64,000 bases of DNA from Streptomyces sp. NBC_00620 (lineage in GTDB: Bacteria > Actinomycetota > Actinomycetes > Streptomycetales > Streptomycetaceae). The stretch's first letter is position 1. Every line of letters begins with the position of its first letter. The stretch is taken from the NCBI RefSeq assembly GCF_026341825.1, contig NZ_JAPENY010000001.1, positions 2,542,001-2,606,000 on the forward strand, given 5' to 3'. The notes beneath the pieces are model-generated. The model had not been told where the DNA came from and made no database searches. It saw only the letters and a list, made by a program, of their open reading frames with translations. Below, piece by piece: positions 49,631 through 58,536 of this stretch. The translations under genes and the position numbers were made by a program.

Positions 49631-50578
49631 ATGCACATACTGCCGGAAGGGCGACTCGCCTACGGGATGCAGCTCCCGATCCAGTCGCAGAGCACCATCT
49701 ACGCCGAGCCGTGGGAGGCGGGTGCGGGCCCCGGTGACCTCGTCGAGATCGCCCGTGCCGCCGACCGCTCCGGGTTCGCGTATCTCGCGAGTTGCGACCA
49801 CGTCGCCATCCCGCGCCGGCTTGCGAGCGCCATGAGCACCGTCTGGTACGACCCCGTTGCCACCCTCGCCCTCCTGGCGGGCGTGACCGAGCACGTACGG
49901 CTGCTCAGCCATGTCGCGATCGTCGGGCTGCGGCATCCGCTGATCACCGCCAAGCAGTACGCGACCCTCGACCACCTGAGCGGGGGGCGGCTGATCCTCG
50001 GGGTCGGGGCCGGGCACGTACAGGAGGAGTTCGAGGTGCTCGGGGTGGACTTCGAGCGGCGGGGGGCTGTCCTCGACGAGTCCATCGATGCTCTCAGGGC
50101 CGCGCTCGGGCCGGATGAATTCCCCGTGCACCACGGCAAGTTGTACGACTTCGAGGGGCTCGGGCAGCTGCCCAGGCCCGCGCAGGAGCGGGTGCCCGTC
50201 TGGGTCGGCGGGTCCTCGCCCGCCGCCGTGCGCCGGGCCGCGCAGCGCGGTGACGGGTGGCTGCCGCAGGGGGATCCGCGTGACCGGCTGCCCGAGCAGA
50301 TCGACCGGCTGAAGAGCCTGCGTGCGCAGGCGGGTGTCGAGGAGCCCCTCACCATCGGTGCCATCACCGAGCCGCTGTACGTCGGTGAGCCCGGCTGGGA
50401 CGTCGGGCGGCGCACCCTGCACGGGGCGCCCGAGGCGCTCGCCGAGTCGCTGCGGGCGTACCGCGCGATGGGCGTGCACCAGATACAGGTGCGGTTCCGC
50501 AGCCGCAGCCGCACCGAACTCACCGACCAGATGGCCGCGTTCGGCACCGAGGTGGGACCGCTGCTGGGGGAGGCGTAG
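49631..50578 (+). CDS. Luciferase-like (LLM) F420/FMN-dependent oxidoreductase
   Basis: A 315-residue luciferase-family enzyme. Typical segments: AADRSGFAYLASCDHVAIPRRL near residue 44, LRHPLITAKQYATLDHLSGGRLILGVGAGHVQEEFEVLGVDFERRG near 98-143, and VPVWVGGSSPAAVRRAAQRGDGWLP near 188. The HVQEEF pattern resembles F420-dependent members. Start ATG 49631, with AAGGGG at 6 bases; GTG 49625 is the alternative. Two regulon sites precede it. An oxygenation or hydride-transfer step in the pathway is inferred. Confidence 0.88.
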   Translation: MHILPEGRLAYGMQLPIQSQSTIYAEPWEAGAGPGDLVEIARAADRSGFAYLASCDHVAIPRRLASAMSTVWYDPVATLALLAGVTEHVRLLSHVAIVGLRHPLITAKQYATLDHLSGGRLILGVGAGHVQEEFEVLGVDFERRGAVLDESIDALRAALGPDEFPVHHGKLYDFEGLGQLPRPAQERVPVWVGGSSPAAVRRAAQRGDGWLPQGDPRDRLPEQIDRLKSLRAQAGVEEPLTIGAITEPLYVGEPGWDVGRRTLHGAPEALAESLRAYRAMGVHQIQVRFRSRSRTELTDQMAAFGTEVGPLLGEA

Positions 50579-50632
50579 GCCAAACGGTGGGAGTCGTGGC
50601 CCAACCGGTGGGGGTCGTGGGCCAACCTGCCA
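50579..50632. repeat. 21-base tandem repeat after the luciferase-like gene
   Basis: CAAACGGTGGGAGTCGTGGC at 50581, CAACCGGTGGGGGTCGTGGG at 50602 and a truncated unit at 50623: an exact 21-base period starting right after the stop codon. Confidence 0.8.
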
Positions 50633-50691
50633 GACAGTCCGGCTTTTCCTTCTTGAATCTTTGAACATGCCCACGTCGAGTTGCCTCAAGG

Positions 50692-50712
50692 ATGCGGCGC
50701 GGAGCGCCGCAT
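50692..50712. repeat. Hairpin upstream of tnpB
   Basis: ATGCGGCGC-GGA-GCGCCGCAT, perfect 9-base arms, 140 bases before the tnpB start; possibly part of the element's left end. Confidence 0.5.
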
Positions 50713-50850
50713 GGGCGTTGTGGTGGTCCGGCCACGGAGCGGCCGAGTGTCACGTCTGACGGAGACCGCCGATTAAGGGCCCGTCTGGTCGCTCGATCGG
50801 GTGAACGATCTCGAACGTGTGGTGGTGTCTCGCGTGGGTGCGTACGTTCG

Positions 50851-52110
50851 GTGATCGTGAAGATGGTGGTGCAGGTCAGGCTCTTGCCGACGCCCATGCA
50901 GGCGGCGGCACTCGAGGCGACCCTGCACGCCTGCAACGAGGCCGCCACCTGGGTGAGTGAGGTCGCCTTCGAGCGCGGACAGTTCAAGAACTTCGCCCTG
51001 CGCAAGCACACCTACGACACCGTCAAGTCACGCTGGGGCTTGGGCGCGCAGGCCGCCCAGCACGCGATCAAGAAGACGTGTGACGCGTACACCACGCTGA
51101 GGGCGAACCTGAAGGCAGGGAACCTGGGAAAGCCCGGCTCCCGCCGCTACCGCCAGGCCACCGAGAAGCCGATCACCTTCCGTCCCCAGGGTGCGCAGCC
51201 CTACGACGACCGAATGTTGTCCTGGCAGATCCCGGACCGGACGGTATCGATCTGGACCACCGGCGGGCGGATCAAACACGTGGCGTTCACTGCCTCGGTG
51301 GAGCAACTAGCCACGCTGGCCCTGTATCGCAGGGGCGAGTCCGACCTGCTGGAGCGGGACGGCATGTGGTTCCTCATCGCCACCTGCGAGATCCCCGAAG
51401 CCGTGCCGAATACGGATCCGGTGGACTTCCTCGGCATCGACCTGGGCATCGTGAACATCGCCACCACCTCCGACGGCGAAATCATGGCCGGACGCGAACT
51501 CAACCGCATCCGGGTCCGGGAGCGGGGCCTGCGGGCCAAGCTGCAGAAGAAGAACACCCCATCCGCCAAGCGCCGGTTGTAGAAGCGGCGGCACAAGGAG
51601 GCGCGGCGGGCGAAGGACATCAACCACAAGATCGCGATACATGCGGTGGCCGAGGCAGAACGCACCGGTCGCGGAGTCGCCCTGGAAGACCTGACGGGCA
51701 TCCGCGAGCGGGTACGGCTTCGCAAGCCCCAACGGGCCACCCACTCCAGCTGGTCGTTTGCCCAGCTGGGGCAGTTCATCGCGTACAAGGCCCGCAAGGC
51801 CGGAGTGCCGGTGGTGTACGTCGATCCTGCGTACACCTCCCGAACCTGCGCCGAATGCGGCCACATCGACAAAGCAAACCGGGTCAGTCAGGCCTGGTTC
51901 GCGTGCCGGAACTGCGGATTCGTTGATCACGCGGACCGGAACAGCTCCCGCAACATCCGCGCCCGCCCGTGGGAGTTGTGGCGACGCGGGGCCCAGTCAA
52001 CGGCCCCCACCCCACCCCGGACATCCGGGCGTGAGGCCGGACGCAAACGACGCACCACCGCCAGTGATGCCCGTTGTGCAAGCCCGGGACCTTTGGCCCC
52101 GGGTAGTTGA
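50851..52110 (+). pseudogene. tnpB: IS200/IS605-type TnpB, interrupted by one amber stop
   Basis: One continuous frame of 419 codons from GTG 50851, broken only by TAG at 51580-51582 (codon 244; a C-to-T change from CAG would explain it). Both halves match TnpB: an N-terminal MVVQVRLLPTPMQAAALEATL, RuvC Asp about 197 (IDLGIVNIATTSDG), Glu about 279 (ALEDLTGIRERV), a four-Cys zinc ribbon (CAECG...CRNCG), and the last RuvC Asp about 362 (HADRNSSRNI). TnpB proteins are RNA-guided nucleases tied to transposition. No tnpA is present, so this is a solo-tnpB element, presumably dead unless the stop is read through. Confidence 0.88.
52083..52103 (+). repeat. Probable right-end hairpin / omega-RNA end of the tnpB element
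   Basis: CCCGGG-A-CC-TTT-GG-C-CCCGGG, an imperfect hairpin overlapping the last codons of tnpB and followed by TAGTTGAC. Such a 3' structure is typical of the right end of IS200/IS605 elements, where the guide RNA scaffold ends. Confidence 0.55.
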
Positions 52111-52278
52111 CTCTCCTCTTGGCCATGCCTTGCTCCGTCCTTGATGGCTTCTTTTCCTTGCGATCAGGATTGTTCGGCCGCGAAGGTACCGACGACCGAG
52201 TCAAATGTCCCTACTTGTCCGTCACTTGATGTCACCTGGGTCACTGCGCATGTGCTCGCGCAATCACCCAACCCTCAT

Positions 52279-52293
52279 CTGACGCTTAGTCAG
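52279..52293. promoter_or_regulatory. CTGAC-N5-GTCAG operator (perfect arms)
   Basis: CTGACGCTTAGTCAG, 47 bases before the SDR ATG at 52340. Confidence 0.8.
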
Positions 52294-52339
52294 ATATGGC
52301 GGTACGATGCTGAGCCCATCGATGCCAAAGGGGGCCCGC

Positions 52340-53116
52340 ATGGGCACGCTCGACGGACGTGTCGTCCTGATCACCGGAGCGGCGCGCGGTCAGGGGGAGC
52401 AGGAGGCCCGGCTGTTCGTGGCCGAGGGTGCCAGGGTCGTCCTGGCCGATGTTCTCGACGATCAGGGCGAGGATCTCGCCAAGGAGCTCGGTGCGCTGTA
52501 CGTCCATCTCGACGTGGGCCGCGAGGACGACTGGATGGCCGCGGTCGCCGCCGCGAAGGAGGCGTACGGGAAGGTCGACGGGCTGGTCAACAACGCGGGC
52601 ATCCTGCGGTTCAACACCCTCGTGGACACCCCGCTCGACGAGTTCATGCAGGTCGTGCAGGTCAACCAGGTCGGCTGCTTCCTCGGAATCAAGGCCGTGG
52701 CCGGGGAGTTGGCCGAGGCCGGCGGCGGCACGATCGTCAACACCGCCTCGTACACGGCGGTGACGGGCATGGCGGCCGTGGGCGCGTACGCGGCGAGCAA
52801 GCACGCGATCCTCGGGCTCACCCGGGTCGCCGCACTGGAGCTGGCGCCCAAGGGGATACGGGTCAACGCCATGTGCCCCGGGGCGATCGACACGGCCATG
52901 AGCAACCCGGCGCAGCTCGATCCGGAGGCCGACACCGAGGAGATGGCGCGGGCCATCGACGGCCTCTACCGCAAGCTCGTGCCGCTCGGGCGGATCGGCA
53001 GGCCGGAGGAGGTGGCGCGGCTCGCGCTCTTCCTCACCGGTGAGGACTCCTCGTACATCACCGGGCAGCCATTCGTGATCGACGGCGGCTGGCTCGCGGG
53101 CGTCAGTGTCTTCTGA
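52340..53116 (+). CDS. SDR-family dehydrogenase (hydroxysteroid-dehydrogenase-like)
   Basis: A 258-residue classical short-chain dehydrogenase. Cofactor motif TGAARGQG near residue 12, NNAG near 85, catalytic Ser/Tyr/Lys in NTASYTAVTGMAAVGAYAASKHA near 135-157, and the C-terminal ITGQPFVIDGGW. The sequence is in the style of bacterial 3-alpha/20-beta-hydroxysteroid dehydrogenases, though the substrate range of this group is broad. ATG 52340 with GGGGG upstream. Member of the CTGAC-site regulon. Confidence 0.9.
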   Translation: MGTLDGRVVLITGAARGQGEQEARLFVAEGARVVLADVLDDQGEDLAKELGALYVHLDVGREDDWMAAVAAAKEAYGKVDGLVNNAGILRFNTLVDTPLDEFMQVVQVNQVGCFLGIKAVAGELAEAGGGTIVNTASYTAVTGMAAVGAYAASKHAILGLTRVAALELAPKGIRVNAMCPGAIDTAMSNPAQLDPEADTEEMARAIDGLYRKLVPLGRIGRPEEVARLALFLTGEDSSYITGQPFVIDGGWLAGVSVF

Positions 53117-53171
53117 CCCCCGTTGCCGATGACCTCGTTGCCGATGACCTCGTTTCCGACGACCCCTGTTT

Positions 53172-53186
53172 CTGACTGAACGTCAA
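53172..53186. promoter_or_regulatory. CTGAC-N5-GTCAG-like site (one mismatch)
   Basis: CTGACTGAACGTCAA, right arm GTCAA; centred 60 bases upstream of the 53232 site. Confidence 0.5.
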
Positions 53187-53231
53187 CTATTGACGCTCAA
53201 GGGGCTCGGTGGAACAGTCGACTGAGTGGAT

Positions 53232-53246
53232 CTGACGGTACGTCAG
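53232..53246. promoter_or_regulatory. CTGAC-N5-GTCAG operator (perfect arms)
   Basis: CTGACGGTACGTCAG, a palindrome with 6-base arms, 39 bases before the TTG start at 53285. Confidence 0.82.
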
Positions 53247-53284
53247 ATCTCTTCGGAAGAGACTCTTGGGGATGGTGAACCTCC

Positions 53285-54403
53285 TTGGAATTCGGGCTCT
53301 TTGTACAGGGATACGTGGGTAAGCGGGCCGAGACCGACCCGCTCGCGGAGCACAAGGCGCTGATGGAGGAGACCGAGTACGTCATCCAGGCGGACAAGTC
53401 CGGCTTCAAGTACGCATGGGCGTCCGAGCACCACTTCCTGGAGGAGTACTCGCACCTCTCGGCCAACGACGTCTTCCTCGGCTACCTCGCGCACGCCACC
53501 GAGCGCATCCACCTCGGGTCCGGGATCTTCAACCCGCTCGCCCAGGTCAACCACCCGGTGAAGGTCGCCGAGAAGGTCGCGATGCTCGACCATCTCACCG
53601 AGAACCGCTTCGAGTTCGGCAGCGGGCGCGGCGCGGGAAGCCACGAGATCCTCGGCTTCCTCCCGGGCATCACGGACATGAACTACACGAAGGAGATCTG
53701 GGAAGAGACCATCGCCGAGTTCCCGAAGATGTGGCTCCAGGACGAGTACGTCGGGTTCCAGGGCAAGCACTGGCAGCTCCCGCCGCGCAAGGTCCTCCCC
53801 AAGCCGTACGGGAAGTCGCACCCCGCGATGTGGTACGCCGCCGGGTCGCCGCCCTCGTACGCCATGGCCGCCCGCAAGGGGCTCGGGGTGCTCGGCTTCA
53901 GTGTGCAGAAGGTCTCCGACATGGAGTGGGTCCTGGAGCAGTACAAGACGGCGGTCGTCGACGCGCAGCCGATCGGGGACTTCGTCAACGACAACGTGAT
54001 GGTGACGACGACCGCGATCTGCGCGCCGACGCACGAGGAAGCGATACGGATCGCGGTGAGCGGCGGGCTGCACTACCTCCCCTCCCTCGTCTTCCGCTAC
54101 CACGACACCTTCCCGCGGCCCGAGGGCTTCCCGGTGTGGCCCGAGACGCTCCCCGAGTACAACGAGGAGTTCGTCGAACTCCTCATCGAGGAGGAGCTGT
54201 TGATCTGCGGTGACCCGGCCGAGGTGCTCACCCAGTGCAAGCGGTGGGAGCAGGCGGGCGCCGACCAGCTCTCCTTCGGTCTGCCGGTCGGGGTCTCGCG
54301 GGAGTACACGCTGCAGACGATCAAGCTGATCGGCGAGCACGTGATTCCGAAGATCGACACGGATCCGGTGCACCGGACGACTCGGTTCCGTCAAACCGTC
54401 TAG
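53285..54403 (+). CDS. Luciferase-like monooxygenase with a TTG start
   Basis: A 372-residue luciferase-family flavin enzyme. EFGLFVQGYVGKRAE at the start, GFKYAWASEHHFLEEYSHLSANDVFLGYLAHATERIHLGSGI near 40-80, MLDHLTENRFEFGSGRGAGSHEILGF near 100, and LSFGLPVGVSREYTLQTIKLIGEHVIP near the end. An in-frame TGA at 53276-53278 rules out an upstream start. The next Met is residue 27, inside the conserved core, so TTG 53285 is the start. It is the first gene of the operon monooxygenase-amidohydrolase-aldehyde dehydrogenase under the 53232 operator. Confidence 0.9.
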   Translation: MEFGLFVQGYVGKRAETDPLAEHKALMEETEYVIQADKSGFKYAWASEHHFLEEYSHLSANDVFLGYLAHATERIHLGSGIFNPLAQVNHPVKVAEKVAMLDHLTENRFEFGSGRGAGSHEILGFLPGITDMNYTKEIWEETIAEFPKMWLQDEYVGFQGKHWQLPPRKVLPKPYGKSHPAMWYAAGSPPSYAMAARKGLGVLGFSVQKVSDMEWVLEQYKTAVVDAQPIGDFVNDNVMVTTTAICAPTHEEAIRIAVSGGLHYLPSLVFRYHDTFPRPEGFPVWPETLPEYNEEFVELLIEEELLICGDPAEVLTQCKRWEQAGADQLSFGLPVGVSREYTLQTIKLIGEHVIPKIDTDPVHRTTRFRQTV

Positions 54404-54417
54404 GGGGTTCTTCCGCG

Positions 54418-56148
54418 ATGCTCGACCATCTGATCAAGGGCGCGACCGTCGTGGACGGCACGGGCGCCCCCGCGTACACCGCGGATGTGGGGATACGCGA
54501 CGGCCGTATCGCCGTCATCGGCGAGGTGACGGAGGACGCCAGGACGAGCGAGGACGCGCACGGGCTCGTCCTCGCCCCCGGTTTCGTCGACCCGCACACG
54601 CACTACGACGCCCAGCTCTTCTGGGACCCGTACGCCACCCCGTCCCTGAACCACGGGGTGACGACCGTCGCGGGCGGCAACTGCGGCTTCACGCTTGCCC
54701 CCTTGAACCCCGACCGGCCCGAGGACGCCGACTACACGCGGCGCATGATGTCCAAGGTCGAAGGCATGTCCCTGGTCGCGCTCGAAGAGGGGGCGCCCTG
54801 GAGCTGGCACAGCTTCGGGGAGTACCTGGACGCCCTTGAGGGGCGGATCGCCGTCAACGCGGGCTTCATGGTGGGGCATTGCGCGCTTCGGCGGTATGTG
54901 ATGGGCGCGGACGCGGTGGGCGGGCAGCCGACCGAGATGCAACTCCAGGAGATGCTGCGGCTCTTCCATGACGCGATGGCCGCCGGAGCCTGGGGCCTTT
55001 CCACCACCCAGTCCTCCACGCACTCCGACGGCGACGGTAAGCCGGTCGCCTCCCGGCACGCGAAACCGGCGGAGCTGCTGGCGCTGAGCAGTGCCGTCGG
55101 CGAGCACGAGGGCACCCAGATCGAGGCGATCGTCGCGGGCTGCCTCGACCAGTTCAGCGACGACGAGATCGATCTGTTCGTGGAGATGAGCGCGGCTGCC
55201 GGCCGTCCCCTGAACTGGAACGTGCTCACCATCGACGCCGCCGTCCCCGAGCGCGTCCCCCGGCAACTGGAGGCGAGCGACCGCGCCCGCAAGTCCGGCG
55301 GCCGCATCGTCGCGCTCACCATGCCGATCCTCACCCCCATGAACATGTCCCTCGGTACCTTCTGCGCGCTGAACCTCATCCCCGGCTGGGGCGAGGTCCT
55401 CGCGCTCCCCGTGCCCGAGCGGATCGCCCGCCTGCGCGATCCGGACGTGCGGGCCGAGATGCTGCGGAGGGCCACTTCGAAGGAGGCCGGGGTCTTCCGG
55501 CGGCTCGCCAACTTCGGGCGGTACGTCATCGGGGACACCTACAGCGCCGCGAACGAGGGCCTGACCGGGCGGGTCGTGAAAGACATCGCCGCCGAGCGCG
55601 GGCAGGAGCCGTTCGAGTGCCTCGTGGAGATCTGCGCGGCCGACGAGATGCGGACCGTGCTGTGGCCGATGCCGACCGACAATGACCCCGACTCCTGGTC
55701 CCTGCGGCAGGAGACCTGGCGGCACGAGGACGTCATGCTCGGCGGCTCCGACGCGGGCGCCCATCTGGACCGCATGTGCGGAGCCCCGTACACGACCCGT
55801 TTCATCGGTGACTGCCTGCGCGGGCGGAAGCTCGTGACGCTGGAGCAGGCCGTGAAGATGCTGACGGACGACCCGGCGCGGCTCTTCGGGCTGCGCGAGC
55901 GAGGGCGCCTGGAGGTGGGCTGGCATGCGGATCTCGTCCTCTTCGACCCGGAACGGATCGACGCCGGCAAGGCCACCCTGGTGCACGACCTGCCGGGTGA
56001 GAGTCCGCGCCTCGACTCGAAGGCGATCGGCATAACGGCCGTGTGGGTCAACGGCGTTGAGGCGATCAGGAGTGATGTGGTGACGGGTTCGGTGCCGGGG
56101 AAGGTGCTCCGGTCCGGACGGGACACGCGGACGGTGAGCACCAAGTGA
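54418..56148 (+). CDS. D-aminoacylase-like amidohydrolase
   Basis: A 576-residue amidohydrolase-3 family enzyme (N-acyl-D-amino-acid deacylase group). Metal site HTHYDAQLFWDP near residue 60, other His in VGHCALRRYVMG near 155, and GGSDAGAHLDRMCGAPYTT near 445. Length is in the normal family range. It hydrolyses amide-like or ring C-N/C-O bonds. ATG 54418, 14 bases after the monooxygenase stop with GGGGG between, so it is operonic. In this context it may act on a lactone or amide made downstream of the monooxygenase; this is speculative. Confidence 0.9.
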   Translation: MLDHLIKGATVVDGTGAPAYTADVGIRDGRIAVIGEVTEDARTSEDAHGLVLAPGFVDPHTHYDAQLFWDPYATPSLNHGVTTVAGGNCGFTLAPLNPDRPEDADYTRRMMSKVEGMSLVALEEGAPWSWHSFGEYLDALEGRIAVNAGFMVGHCALRRYVMGADAVGGQPTEMQLQEMLRLFHDAMAAGAWGLSTTQSSTHSDGDGKPVASRHAKPAELLALSSAVGEHEGTQIEAIVAGCLDQFSDDEIDLFVEMSAAAGRPLNWNVLTIDAAVPERVPRQLEASDRARKSGGRIVALTMPILTPMNMSLGTFCALNLIPGWGEVLALPVPERIARLRDPDVRAEMLRRATSKEAGVFRRLANFGRYVIGDTYSAANEGLTGRVVKDIAAERGQEPFECLVEICAADEMRTVLWPMPTDNDPDSWSLRQETWRHEDVMLGGSDAGAHLDRMCGAPYTTRFIGDCLRGRKLVTLEQAVKMLTDDPARLFGLRERGRLEVGWHADLVLFDPERIDAGKATLVHDLPGESPRLDSKAIGITAVWVNGVEAIRSDVVTGSVPGKVLRSGRDTRTVSTK

Positions 56149-56170
56149 GCGACGCCCCTGAGAGGTTCAA

Positions 56171-57622
56171 GTGACCGACGAGCAGCGGTTGTTCATCGGC
56201 GGCTCGTGGGTGGTGCCCGACCACGGGTTCTACGAGGTGATCGACCCGGCGAGCGAGGGTGTCGTCGGGTTGGCACCGGAGGCCTCGCGGGAGCAGGTGC
56301 GGGCGGCCGCCGCCGCGGCCCGCGAGGCCTTCGGGCCGTGGTCCCGCACACCCGCCGAGGAACGCGCCGCCGTCCTCGAAAGGGCCGCCGGGATCATCCG
56401 GCGCAACCTCGTTCCGTACGCCGAACTCGCCCAGGCCGAGAGCGGCGCCACCACCGGGACGGCGCGCGCGATGCAGGTGGGCGTGGGCATGGCCCGCTTC
56501 CACCGCTACGCGCGCGTCGAACCCGTCGAGCAGCCGCTGCCGCCGCAGATCAACGAGGCCGGGCCCTTCGGTGGAGCGGCCGTGATGGGCGCCCTGGCCG
56601 TACGCCAGCCCGTCGGCGTCGTCACCTGCATCACCTCCTACAACAACCCCTGGGCCAACCCGGCCGGCAAGATCGCCCCGGCTCTCGCCATGGGCAACAC
56701 GGTGGTCGTGAAGCCCGCCCCGCAGGACCCCCTCTCCGTGTACCGGATGGCGGAGGCCCTGGAGGCGGCGGGTGTCCCGCCCGGGGTCGTGAACGTGGTG
56801 AGCGGTACCGGGACGGAGGTCGGCGAGGCCGCGGTCGACTCCCCGGACGTCGACATGGTCAGCTTCACCGGATCGACCGCCGTCGGGCAGCGCATCGCCG
56901 AGGTGTGCGGGCGCGGCATGAAGCGGCAGCTGATGGAGCTGGGCGGAAAGGGCGCGGCGGTCGTCTTCGACGACGCCGACCTGGAGTCGGCGGTGTCGGG
57001 GATCGGGACGACGTTCTCCTTCTACAGCGGGCAGATCTGCACCGCGCCGACTCGGGTGCTGGTGCAGCGGGGTGTGCACGACCGCCTGGTCGAGCAACTC
57101 GCCGCGTACGCCGGCCATTTGAAGGTCGGGGATCCGCGAGAACCGGGCACGGTCGTCGGCCCGGTGATCTCCGCGGCCCATCGCGACCGGGTCGAGTCGT
57201 ACGTCGAACTCGGCCGGAAGGAGGGGGCGCGGGTGGTCGCGGGCGGTCAACGGCCGCCGTACGAGCGCGGGTTCTACGTCGCCCCCACCCTCCTCGCCGA
57301 CTGCACCCCGGACATGCGGGTGGTCCGCGAGGAGATCTTCGGCCCTGTCGTCGTGGTCGTCCCCTTCGACGACGAGGAGGAGGGCATCGCCCTCGCCAAC
57401 GACAGCGACTACGGCCTCATCGACTACGTCTGGTCCGGCGACGTCGCCCGCGCCTTCCGCGTCGCCCGGCGGCTCCGCGCAGGCGGGGTCGGCGTCAACA
57501 CCGTCGGCCGCAACATGGAGGCACCGTTCGGCGGCTTCAAGAAGAGCGGGGTGGGGCGCGACGTGGGGTCGTACGCCCTGCACGCGTACAGCGAGGTGCA
57601 GGCGATCGTGTGGCCGGGGTGA
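56171..57622 (+). CDS. Aldehyde dehydrogenase (NAD(P)-dependent)
   Basis: A 483-residue member of the ALDH superfamily. VSFTGSTAVGQRIAE (NAD loop) near residue 235, MELGGKGAAVVFDDADL (catalytic Glu) near 257, FYSGQICTAPTRVLV (nucleophile Cys) near 289, and REEIFGPVVVVVPFDDEEEG near 390. It oxidises an aldehyde to an acid. GTG 56171 follows GAGAGG and lies 23 bases after the amidohydrolase, completing the three-gene operon. Together with the monooxygenase this would convert an oxygenated side group to an acid ready for CoA ligation. Confidence 0.93.
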   Translation: MTDEQRLFIGGSWVVPDHGFYEVIDPASEGVVGLAPEASREQVRAAAAAAREAFGPWSRTPAEERAAVLERAAGIIRRNLVPYAELAQAESGATTGTARAMQVGVGMARFHRYARVEPVEQPLPPQINEAGPFGGAAVMGALAVRQPVGVVTCITSYNNPWANPAGKIAPALAMGNTVVVKPAPQDPLSVYRMAEALEAAGVPPGVVNVVSGTGTEVGEAAVDSPDVDMVSFTGSTAVGQRIAEVCGRGMKRQLMELGGKGAAVVFDDADLESAVSGIGTTFSFYSGQICTAPTRVLVQRGVHDRLVEQLAAYAGHLKVGDPREPGTVVGPVISAAHRDRVESYVELGRKEGARVVAGGQRPPYERGFYVAPTLLADCTPDMRVVREEIFGPVVVVVPFDDEEEGIALANDSDYGLIDYVWSGDVARAFRVARRLRAGGVGVNTVGRNMEAPFGGFKKSGVGRDVGSYALHAYSEVQAIVWPG

Positions 57623-57626
57623 CCTG

Positions 57627-57645
57627 CCCGTAGCGATGCTACGGG
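57627..57645. promoter_or_regulatory. Perfect inverted repeat, terminator or operator
   Basis: CCCGTAGC-GAT-GCTACGGG, 5 bases after the aldehyde dehydrogenase stop. Its core GTAGCGATGCTAC matches the operator that follows, so it could be the first of three operator copies as well as a small terminator. Confidence 0.6.
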
Positions 57646-57649
57646 CAAA

Positions 57650-57664
57650 GGTAGCGTTGCTACC
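57650..57664. promoter_or_regulatory. GGTAGC-GTT-GCTACC operator of the SDR-SDR-tetR operon
   Basis: Perfect 6-base arms, 71 bases before the first SDR. A near copy precedes the tetR at 59462. Confidence 0.78.
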
Positions 57665-57672
57665 GTTTCAGT

Positions 57673-57686
57673 GTTAGCGTTGTTCC
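57673..57686. promoter_or_regulatory. Degenerate third copy of the GGTAGC-type operator
   Basis: GTTAGCGTTGTTCC; left half conserved, right half decayed. About 22 bases centre to centre from the 57650 copy. Confidence 0.45.
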
Positions 57687-57734
57687 GGTGGGGAAGCGAA
57701 GACCGCTACCCCAGTCTCGACAGGGAGCAACGTC

Positions 57735-58490
57735 ATGAGTGAGCAGTCCACCAGTAGCCCTACCCTCCGTGTCGCCGTCGTCACCGGCGGTTCGCGTGGG
57801 ATCGGCCGTGAGACCGCCGAGCGCCTCGCCGCCGACGGATTCGCCGTCGTCGTCAATTACGCGGGCAATGAGGCCGAGGCCGACAAGGCCGTCGCCGCGA
57901 TCACCGAGAAGGGCGGGCAGGCGGTCGCCGTCCGTGCCGATGTGGCCGACGAGAACGAGGTCGCGGCCCTCTTCGACGCGGCGGAGAACACGTACGGCGG
58001 GGTCGACGTCGTCGTCCACGCGGCGGGTGTCATGGCGCTGGCCCCGCTCGTCGACCTCGACCTCGACGCCCTCGACCGGATGCACCGCACCAACATCCGC
58101 GGCACGTTCGTCGTCGATCAGCAGGCCGCACGCCGGCTGCGCGCGGGCGGCGCGATCATCAACTTCTCCAGCTCCGTGCTGGCGCTCGCGATCCCCGGAT
58201 ACAGCGCGTACGCCGCCACCAAGGGCGCCGTCGAGGCCGTCACCCTGATCCTCGCCCGCGAGATGCGCGGCCGGGACATCACCGTCAACGCGGTGGCCCC
58301 GGGCCCGACCGCCACCGCCCTGTTCCTGGACGGCAAGGACGAGGAGACCATCGCGCGGATGGCCGCCCAGCCGCCGCTGGAGCGCCTCGGCACCCCCGAG
58401 GACATCGCCGGGGTCGTCTCCTTCCTCGCCGGTTCCGCCGGCCGCTGGGTCAACGGCCAGGTCCTCCGGGCCAACGGCGGCATCGCTTAA
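57735..58490 (+). CDS. SDR-family oxidoreductase
   Basis: A 251-residue classical SDR. TGGSRGIG near residue 17, NYAGNEAEADKA after strand 2 (NADP preference likely), catalytic Ser/Tyr/Lys in NFSSSVLALAIPGYSAYAATKGA near 140-160, and WVNGQVLRANGGIA at the C terminus. It is a 3-oxoacyl-ACP-reductase-like enzyme of unknown substrate. ATG 57735 with GGGAG upstream. First gene of the SDR-SDR-TetR operon, preceded by one clear and two flanking copies of its own operator type. Confidence 0.9.
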   Translation: MSEQSTSSPTLRVAVVTGGSRGIGRETAERLAADGFAVVVNYAGNEAEADKAVAAITEKGGQAVAVRADVADENEVAALFDAAENTYGGVDVVVHAAGVMALAPLVDLDLDALDRMHRTNIRGTFVVDQQAARRLRAGGAIINFSSSVLALAIPGYSAYAATKGAVEAVTLILAREMRGRDITVNAVAPGPTATALFLDGKDEETIARMAAQPPLERLGTPEDIAGVVSFLAGSAGRWVNGQVLRANGGIA

Positions 58491-58536
58491 GCCCCTCAAG
58501 CCCCTCAAGTCACCCAAGTCACTCAGGAGTTCAGCC

